Positions 52,051-57,809 of a stretch of DNA of 57,809 bases are shown piece after piece. The stretch is from Ruminococcus sp. GTDB taxonomy: Bacteria > Bacillota > Clostridia > Oscillospirales > Ruminococcaceae. Position 1 is the stretch's first letter. The number at the start of each line of letters is the position of its first letter. The stretch is taken from NCBI GenBank assembly GCA_021202895.1, contig JAJQCE010000024.1, positions 1 to 57,809 on the forward strand, in the 5' to 3' direction. Below the pieces are notes generated by a model. The model was not told the origin of the DNA and did not search any database. It saw only the letters and a program-made list of their open reading frames with translations. A program made the translations under genes and the position numbers.

Positions 52051-53370
52051 ATGCTGTATTTGAAAATTATAGCTAACAGCTTTAAAAAACATATTTTTAT
52101 AAATATACTTATTATAATTCAGTTTGTTGCCGTTTTTGCTCTCGGCTCTGTAATGCTTTCGGCAGTAGAAGAAAAATCTGATTCCTACAAAAAGCTTGAG
52201 TCCTTGCTTGACGGCGATGGGTTATACTGCTCAGGATATTTTATTGATGACACAAGCGATTTAGGACTTCTCACAAGCACGAATGAGATTAAATCCAACC
52301 TGAAAAATGTTGATTTTATTGCAACTGTAAATTTCTCCTCCCTGCGAACGGGAATAAATTCTCAGACAAACGAAGCAGAAACCGCTTACGCTCTTATTTA
52401 TGACGATTACTCGTCAAAGCTTTTCACCCCACAGATAAAAGACGGAATATGGATAACTGATTCAGACCGAACCGCCGATATTGCGCAGGCAGTGATAACT
52501 GAAAATAATTTCGGCTATGACAAAGGCGATGTTATAAGCTTTGAAACCGAGAACGGAACGATTGACGTTGAGATTATAGGAGTGATAGCGGACGACGAGG
52601 AATTTCTTGCGGTAAATTCAAGCTATGAATCAACAGAACCGACCTATCAGTATATGTTAAGCAGACATTTTAGCTGTCTTAACGACGAGCTTGAAAACAA
52701 GGGCTATTCAGATGAGGAAATTGCGGAATTTCTCGAACTGGACGGTTATTCAAGAAATGAAAGAGTATATAATCAGCCCGTACTGTTTTTCCTTGACAGC
52801 GAATGGGAGAAAACCAATTTGCTTTCAACAATGTCCGATTCGCTTTTTATTAAATACAACGATAATATTTCAAGCGATGAAAAGCTGTATAACAGAAAAT
52901 ATGTGAACGAACAAATGTCGGTTTTATCCTTTGCAATACGCTTTTCTCAGCTGCGAAAAAACAGTAAGGAGCTAGTTTATAACGAGCTTTATACTTTGCT
53001 TCCGATAATGGCGGCTGTATATATTCTTGTATTATTAGGCTCGGTGAGTGTAAACGCTATCAACTGTAAAAATAACATGAAGAACTATTCCGTTCTTTTT
53101 CTATGCGGAGCAAAAAAGAAAAATGTGACGCTTATCAGTGTGATTTACAACGCTTTGATTTGCGCTATTTCTCTGATAATAGCTTTGCTTGGCATGAATC
53201 TGCTTGAGGTCCTGGGATTATTCAATACAACAGTAATTTCATTTAGCAAAAATCAGCTTGCAGTATATCTTTTGATAATTGCAGTCTATATTTTAATTTC
53301 CTATATTGTTCCATGCGCTATGCTTACCTCAAAAAAATTAAGCGGCGCACTTAAGCTTAGCGACGAATGA
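52051..53370 (+). CDS. FtsX/MacB-like membrane protein
   Basis: The 439-residue protein has one N-terminal membrane segment (about 12-34), a long external domain (about 35-300) and three to four C-terminal segments (about 312-335, 360-390, 398-420). This is the arrangement of MacB/FtsX-type permeases, which are normally powered by a separate ABC ATPase. The linker KNYSVLFLCGAKKKNVTLI in the C-terminal part is the usual cytoplasmic coupling position. GGAGGG lies six bases before the ATG, and the gene starts two bases after the first permease frame ends. No ABC ATPase with a signature LSGGQ motif is nearby. The partner ATPase could be the MutS-like protein next door, which is a hypothesis. Confidence 0.75.
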   Translation: MLYLKIIANSFKKHIFINILIIIQFVAVFALGSVMLSAVEEKSDSYKKLESLLDGDGLYCSGYFIDDTSDLGLLTSTNEIKSNLKNVDFIATVNFSSLRTGINSQTNEAETAYALIYDDYSSKLFTPQIKDGIWITDSDRTADIAQAVITENNFGYDKGDVISFETENGTIDVEIIGVIADDEEFLAVNSSYESTEPTYQYMLSRHFSCLNDELENKGYSDEEIAEFLELDGYSRNERVYNQPVLFFLDSEWEKTNLLSTMSDSLFIKYNDNISSDEKLYNRKYVNEQMSVLSFAIRFSQLRKNSKELVYNELYTLLPIMAAVYILVLLGSVSVNAINCKNNMKNYSVLFLCGAKKKNVTLISVIYNALICAISLIIALLGMNLLEVLGLFNTTVISFSKNQLAVYLLIIAVYILISYIVPCAMLTSKKLSGALKLSDE

Positions 53371-53391
53371 CAAAAAAGAGAGGAGCAAAAA

Positions 53392-55038
53392 ATGATTTCA
53401 AGCGATGTCAGCCTGCTTTTTCCTACAGAGCAGGCAAAAAAATATGCGAAAGAAAGAAAAAAAGCATTTGAAAATTTTCCAACAGATTATTTTGTAAACC
53501 TTGGAGCTGAAAATGCCGCAAGGCTTATTTCTCCAATGAATATAGGCTTGGTTACCTCTCTGATGAGAGCTTTTACCGATGATACCGAAACTCTGAACTA
53601 CCGCCTTGACTGCTTGGAGGATTTTATAAACATCCCACAGCTTAGCGACGAATTAAGAGGTCTGATAAGCGAGCTTCTGGGCAAAAATACGGATGTGGTC
53701 AGCTCGGACGACTATGTTAATTCTTTTATGCAAATAAAACTTCACATGGACAATCTTGACGAGCTTGTTAGCTGTATAAACAAAATAAATGAATTTTGCA
53801 AAAAGACATCTCATGCGATAAAATCCGAAGCTATGAAAAAGCTTTTTTCATTTTTCGAGGAGTTGCCGCAAAGCGGGCAAATATCAGAAATAACAGAGAA
53901 TCTTTCACAGCTTCGCAAAGCTTTTTCAAAGACCATCAGAAGCGTTAAGGTCGGAATAAATTTTGATTCAAATATGCTCCCCGATTCGGCAGGAATTATT
54001 GAAATAGGCTACGATAAAATTTATCCAAAGGGAAACATTTTAGAAAAGCTTGTTTTTAAAACCTACGAGGGCAGCGAACAGTTTTCAGAGGAGGAGCATT
54101 TTAACTCTGCGACAAGACACACTCCAGAGGATATAGATACTGCACTTTTCAGAGAGCTAAGCAAGTACACAAGGCAGTTTGCTCAAAAAATTTCCCAGAC
54201 GCTTATGAGCTATCGCAGCGATATGTTTACAGATTTAGACGAGCTGGAAAATGAACTTGACTATTATGCGTCCGCCGCAAGATTTGTCAAAAATGTAAGA
54301 GCAAGAGGCATGAAAATGTGCAGACCAAAGTTTACTAAGAAAAACAAAAATTCAATAAAGCTTAAAGGAGTATATGATTTAAGCTTTTACCGTGAGCTTG
54401 TTTCGGACAATCCGTATTCCGCTCTTGACAAAAAAATAGTTACCAACGACATTTGCTTTGATGAAAGCAGCGGCTTTTACATAGTTACAGGAGCTAATAA
54501 CGGAGGAAAAACGACCTTTGCAAAAGCGGTGGGTCTGGCTTGTCTGCTTGCGCAAACAGGGCTTTATGTGCCATGTGAGGCTGCTGAAATTTCACCTGTT
54601 GACTATATCTTTACACATTTTCCGAGAGAAGAAGAAAGCGGGATAAATTCAAGCAGGTTTACAGTTGAAATTAAAGAATTAAAAAGAATATGCGATAATA
54701 TGACAGACAAAAGCCTCGTTATTCTCAATGAATCGCTCCAGTCAACTACGCCTGCCGAATGTTTAGAAATAGCTAAAATTCATCTTGAAATTTTGGCTGC
54801 CGCTGGAGTGAAGGGGCTTTTTGTAACACATTTAACCGGTCTTTACGATGAAATAAGCAAAATAAATGCAAAGTGCTACAGAACAAAGCTAAGCAGCATT
54901 GTTTCAACCGTTGACAGTGAAAGCGGCGAAAGATTATACAAAATGCTAAACGGCAAGCCGCCAAAGGTAAGTATGGCTTATGATATATACAATAAGTTCG
55001 GAGCCAAGCTTTCCGATGTTGCGAAGGGCGATGGATAA
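53392..55038 (+). CDS. MutS-family ATPase without mismatch-recognition domain
   Basis: It has 548 residues, shorter than MutS (about 850). Residues 1-330 are helical and resemble the MutS core/lever region, with no mismatch-binding domain and no Phe-x-Glu motif. The ATPase domain has Walker A GANNGGKTTFA (367-377), Walker B LVILNE (442-447), STTPAE (451-456) and the His in VTHL (480). The Walker B Asp is Asn446. MutS-like proteins belong to the ABC-ATPase superfamily. GAGAGGAG lies upstream of the ATG. The gene is 21 bases from the upstream permease gene and overlaps the downstream gene, so it belongs to that unit, not to DNA repair genes. No mutL is adjacent. Confidence 0.85.
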   Translation: MISSDVSLLFPTEQAKKYAKERKKAFENFPTDYFVNLGAENAARLISPMNIGLVTSLMRAFTDDTETLNYRLDCLEDFINIPQLSDELRGLISELLGKNTDVVSSDDYVNSFMQIKLHMDNLDELVSCINKINEFCKKTSHAIKSEAMKKLFSFFEELPQSGQISEITENLSQLRKAFSKTIRSVKVGINFDSNMLPDSAGIIEIGYDKIYPKGNILEKLVFKTYEGSEQFSEEEHFNSATRHTPEDIDTALFRELSKYTRQFAQKISQTLMSYRSDMFTDLDELENELDYYASAARFVKNVRARGMKMCRPKFTKKNKNSIKLKGVYDLSFYRELVSDNPYSALDKKIVTNDICFDESSGFYIVTGANNGGKTTFAKAVGLACLLAQTGLYVPCEAAEISPVDYIFTHFPREEESGINSSRFTVEIKELKRICDNMTDKSLVILNESLQSTTPAECLEIAKIHLEILAAAGVKGLFVTHLTGLYDEISKINAKCYRTKLSSIVSTVDSESGERLYKMLNGKPPKVSMAYDIYNKFGAKLSDVAKGDG

Positions 55039-55501
55039 AATGAGAAAAATCAGTGAAATAGAGGAGTTTCTCTATTACGGAGGAAATGAGCTTTTCTCAA
55101 GTCTTATGGAAAACGAAAGCGACCGTGCGCAGGCGCTGGAAAGCCTTGCTTTTTTGCTGCAAAAATACGCCCAGACCTTTTGGGTTAAAGGCAGAGCGGG
55201 AGCATATCGCTACATGATTTATCAGGCAAAGCTTTCAGGCTATGTAAAATCAAATGATCTTAAAGCTTTCAGGCTAACCGATGATGAAAAGCAGCGAATT
55301 TTACATTTGACAGACGAATACATTAAAAGCGGCGGAAGCAAGAAAAAATATCTGAAAAAAGCACTCGAAATTATTTTGATTGTCATAATAATAGCTTTGC
55401 TTGTGCTTGCTGTATACAAATGGGTAATGTCGGATGAGTATCAGCGGCAAATAATTCAAAAAAATCTCGATTTATCTTATCTCATTTTATCTCAAACTTA
55501 A
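55031..55501 (+). CDS. small protein with one C-terminal membrane helix
   Basis: I do not recognise the family. About 156 residues: a soluble helical part (1-110) with ISEIEEFLYYGGNELFSSLMENE, then a Lys-rich stretch (KSGGSKKKYLKKA) and one hydrophobic helix near 119-139, leaving about 18 residues after it. The gene overlaps the end of the MutS-like gene by eight bases if it begins at ATG 55031; ATG 55040 is nearly as good. Such a membrane-anchored protein next to a cytoplasmic ATPase could tether it to the membrane; this is inference. Confidence 0.65.
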   Translation: MDKMRKISEIEEFLYYGGNELFSSLMENESDRAQALESLAFLLQKYAQTFWVKGRAGAYRYMIYQAKLSGYVKSNDLKAFRLTDDEKQRILHLTDEYIKSGGSKKKYLKKALEIILIVIIIALLVLAVYKWVMSDEYQRQIIQKNLDLSYLILSQT

Positions 55502-55625
55502 ATTAGAATAATATAAATTTTCATGCTTAATTCGTTATTTTTTTGTCAATCTGTCATAATTGCAAAAGCCTTGTCAGCAATCAATAATTTTTTTTAAAAA
55601 CAACGAATTTTTTTGTGATAAACGC

Positions 55626-55654
55626 TTGAAAAATCAAATCAAATATGATATACT
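55626..55654 (+). promoter_or_regulatory. promoter of the GH5 gene
   Basis: TTGAAA (55626-55631) and TATACT (55649-55654) are separated by 17 bases. The leader is about 60 bases, with AAAGGAAA before the ATG. An AATTCGTT / AACGAATT inverted repeat about 60 bases apart lies just upstream and may help end the previous transcript. Confidence 0.75.
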
Positions 55655-55720
55655 TAATTTTAGAAGATCGTTTTATTTTATGCGATTTATTCGCTAGTTT
55701 TTTGAAAGGAAAATTTCACA

Positions 55721-57809
55721 ATGAAAAAAGGCTTTTTTAAACGGGCTGTCAGTCTTATGGCAGCGGCGGCTCTGTCCGCTACAATGTTTGCCTATTCGCC
55801 AACTGCATCGGCGGCTTCGTCAAGCTACTCTGAAACCCAGAGCTTTCTTGAAGCGATGGGAGCAGGCTGGAATTTAGGCAACACGCTTGACGCTACAGGC
55901 TCGTCAACCGTCAACAGCGAAACCTCCTGGGGAAATCCCAAAACCACACAGGCCATGATTGACGCAGTTAAAGCCGCAGGCTTTAACACTGTAAGGATTC
56001 CCGTATCGTGGGGAAAACATACCTCAGGCGACGACTATACTATAGACTCCGCATGGCTTGCGAGAGTTAAAGAGGTAGTTGACTATGCGTATGACGAGGG
56101 AATGTACGTAGTTATCAACGTTCATCACGACAACAGCTCCTACTACTATCCCGACAGCGAGAATGAGGAAGAATCACTTGTATTTTTAACCTCTGTTTGG
56201 GCGCAGATAAGCGAGGAGTTTGTCGATTATGACGAGCATCTGATTTTTGAAACGCTCAACGAACCCCGCCTTATCGGTTCAGATTATGAATGGTGGTTTA
56301 ACGTGAGCAGTCCTCCTGATGAGGTCGTAGACGCAGTTTCGGTTATCAATACCTTTAATCAGGAAATTGTAAACACAATCCGTGACTCAGGCGGCGAAAA
56401 TGAAACCAGATACATAATGTGTCCAGGCTATGACGCCTCCATTGACGGCGCAACGGTGAGCAGATTTACCCTCCCCACAGATCCGATCACACAGTCAAAT
56501 AACAGAATACTTCTGTCAATTCATGCATACACTCCTTATAATCTCTGCTTGGGCAGTGAAACTGATATTACCTCTTCATCCTACATCTCGCTTACTTCAT
56601 CAGGAAAGTCAGAAATCACAAGCCTTTTCTCGAAGCTCTACAGTAATTTCACCTCTCAGGGAATCGGCGTTGTAATAGGCGAAACAGGAATTTCTGACAA
56701 GGATAATAACTCTGCAAGAATAGAGTGGGCAAATTATTTCTACTCGCTTGCAAAGGAATATTCCATTCCCGCATTGCTCTGGGACAACAATGTCAAGGTT
56801 ACGACCTCATATAACGAAAACCACCGTCACCTTAACCGCTCAACGCTACTTTGGAGCGACCCTGACGTCATAGCCGCAATAATGGACTCTATGGGAGTTA
56901 CCGATACCGATATTCCTTACGACAGCTCCACTACAAAGCTTAGTCAGTCACTAAGCGGCACAACCAGCTACACCAAGACCTACGGAGATTCCGCATTTAC
57001 TCTTGACGCTAAAAACAATACCAGCGGCGGAGGCTCGCTTTCCTACTCATCATCTAATACAAGCGTTGTAACCGTGTCCAGCGCAGGAAAGGTGACGATA
57101 AAGAAAAAGGGAACGGCTACCATCACAGTAACGGCGGCGGCAACAGACAGCTACAGTGAGACCACGATGAGCGTAAGCATCACGGTAAATAAAAAGTCAA
57201 TCACGCCTACCGTTTCATCAATAAGTGCTCAGACCTACACAGGCTCTGCTATCACTCCTACCGTAACTGTTAAGGATGGCTCAACTACGCTTACTAAAAC
57301 AACAGATTATGTTGTAAAATATTCAGACAACACAAATCCAGGTATAGCGACTGTTAAAGTAACTCTTACAGGCAACTATTCAGGCTCAAAAACCATCACC
57401 TTTAAAATCAAGCCGAGCGCTCCGACAGTTAAATCAACAGTTACCCGCACATCAAGCGCAGTCAGAATAAATTGGAGCAAGGTGACAGGCGCAGACGGAT
57501 ATAAGATTTACCGCTACAATTCCTCAACAAAATCATGGGTTCTTATCAAAACAATCACCAGCGGCAGTACTACAACCTACCGCAACAGCGGACTCACCTC
57601 TGCAACTCAGTACAAGTACAAAATCAAAGCATATGTCACCGATGACGGCACCACAATTTTAAGCGATTACTCATCTGTTATAAGCGTTGTCACCCGACCT
57701 AAAACTCCATCGATTAAATCAAGCTTCACCTGCACAACAAATGCGGTGAGAATCAATTGGAGCAAGGTTTCAGGCGCAGACGGTTACAGAGTTTACCGCT
57801 ATGATTCCA
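55721..57809 (+). CDS. secreted GH5 endoglucanase-like enzyme with Big2 and Fn3 modules (3' end beyond window)
   Basis: The frame is open to the window edge, giving 696 residues. The signal peptide is MKKGFFKRAVSLMAAAALSA plus ATMF..., with a likely cleavage near TASA (residue 31). The catalytic domain (about 45-395) has GWNLGNTLDA, VRIPVSW, the acid/base Glu181 in TLNEPR, SIHAY, and the nucleophile Glu321 in VIGETG. This is the plan of GH5 cellulases, close to subfamily 4. A Big2 domain (about 405-490), an Ig-like domain (about 490-560) and Fn3 domains follow; the second Fn3 is cut. It should act on plant cell-wall glucan outside the cell. A dockerin or anchor would be beyond the window. Confidence 0.94.
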   Translation, partial: MKKGFFKRAVSLMAAAALSATMFAYSPTASAASSSYSETQSFLEAMGAGWNLGNTLDATGSSTVNSETSWGNPKTTQAMIDAVKAAGFNTVRIPVSWGKHTSGDDYTIDSAWLARVKEVVDYAYDEGMYVVINVHHDNSSYYYPDSENEEESLVFLTSVWAQISEEFVDYDEHLIFETLNEPRLIGSDYEWWFNVSSPPDEVVDAVSVINTFNQEIVNTIRDSGGENETRYIMCPGYDASIDGATVSRFTLPTDPITQSNNRILLSIHAYTPYNLCLGSETDITSSSYISLTSSGKSEITSLFSKLYSNFTSQGIGVVIGETGISDKDNNSARIEWANYFYSLAKEYSIPALLWDNNVKVTTSYNENHRHLNRSTLLWSDPDVIAAIMDSMGVTDTDIPYDSSTTKLSQSLSGTTSYTKTYGDSAFTLDAKNNTSGGGSLSYSSSNTSVVTVSSAGKVTIKKKGTATITVTAAATDSYSETTMSVSITVNKKSITPTVSSISAQTYTGSAITPTVTVKDGSTTLTKTTDYVVKYSDNTNPGIATVKVTLTGNYSGSKTITFKIKPSAPTVKSTVTRTSSAVRINWSKVTGADGYKIYRYNSSTKSWVLIKTITSGSTTTYRNSGLTSATQYKYKIKAYVTDDGTTILSDYSSVISVVTRPKTPSIKSSFTCTTNAVRINWSKVSGADGYRVYRYDS
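57461..57809 (+). repeat. tandem Fn3-type repeats in the GH5 protein
   Basis: The segment encoding VRINWSKVTGADGYKIYRYNS (57461-57524) recurs, with a few changes, at 57746-57809, a spacing of 285 bases or 95 residues. This equals one Fn3 module. The second copy runs off the window. Confidence 0.85.

Noticed and set aside
53392-55038. mismatch repair MutS or MutS2
   Set aside because: It lacks the N-terminal mismatch-binding domain of MutS1 and the C-terminal Smr nuclease of MutS2, and has no mutL neighbour.
57461-57809. near-identical DNA repeats at the right edge
   Set aside because: They encode successive Fn3 modules within one open frame; they are not a mobile element or CRISPR array.

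Overview
The window looks like a chromosomal segment of a Gram-positive, probably anaerobic Clostridia bacterium close to Ruminococcus. I infer this from the low-to-middling GC content, strong Shine-Dalgarno sites, sigma-A promoters with 17-18 bp spacers, a secreted GH5 cellulase with Big2 and Fn3 modules, a GH36 alpha-galactosidase, a split 2-hydroxyacyl-CoA dehydratase activase system, a THF riboswitch ahead of a folT-type transporter, and rnj-gdpP-rplI-dnaB and tilS-ftsH neighbourhoods. There are about 38 protein genes, no rRNA or tRNA that I can see, no CRISPR array, and one decayed transposase relic at the left edge.

Layout. 1-880: non-coding, with a leftward promoter and a transposase relic. 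881-7615: coaBC and a GH36 gene read rightward, lnt reads leftward and overlaps the GH36 3' end, then cca-vanZ reads rightward. 7.7-10.8 kb: a heat-shock pair, hsp20 behind a CIRCE operator and a convergent clpC. 10.9-15.2 kb: a leftward operon of a two-domain BadF-type activase and a dehydratase-like protein, split by one in-frame stop codon. 15.4-19.3 kb: rqcH, an OmpR-type regulator and a histidine kinase. 19.4-24.4 kb: folT behind a THF riboswitch, pfkA, a PASTA pseudokinase and a zinc-ribbon membrane protein. 24.5-29.1 kb: a type IIA topoisomerase pair with a 71-residue membrane protein between its subunits. 29.2-33.7 kb: a GtrA / FAD-dependent mutase-like / membrane glycosyltransferase operon. 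33.7-36.2 kb: an ECF sigma factor with a large acidic membrane partner. 36.3-45.8 kb: rnj, gdpP, rplI, dnaB, tilS and ftsH, tightly packed. 45.8-50.7 kb: a degenerate sugar-nucleotidyltransferase/phosphomutase-like protein and pcrA, divergent. 50.8-55.5 kb: a four-gene unit of two FtsX-like membrane proteins, a MutS-family ATPase and a membrane-anchored small protein. 55.7 kb to the end: a GH5 enzyme cut by the window edge.

Most of the window is housekeeping, but several proteins have lost catalytic residues while keeping their fold signatures: the PASTA kinase (Lys, HRD Asp and DFG Asp all replaced), the CoaC domain of CoaBC (active-site Cys to Asn), the nucleotidyltransferase/phosphomutase fusion (no signature loops), and the MutS-like ATPase (Walker B Asp to Asn). 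The best candidate for an undescribed system is the 50.9-55.5 kb unit. Its permease-like proteins have no canonical ABC ATPase beside them, but a MutS-type ABC-superfamily ATPase follows in the same transcription unit. Two frameshifts sit at suggestive sites: a T-run in the first permease and the Ser-rich tail of the pseudokinase. Structured non-coding elements include the THF riboswitch, a long RNase J leader with a terminal hairpin, and two interleaved perfect inverted repeats between ftsH and the sigma-factor gene.
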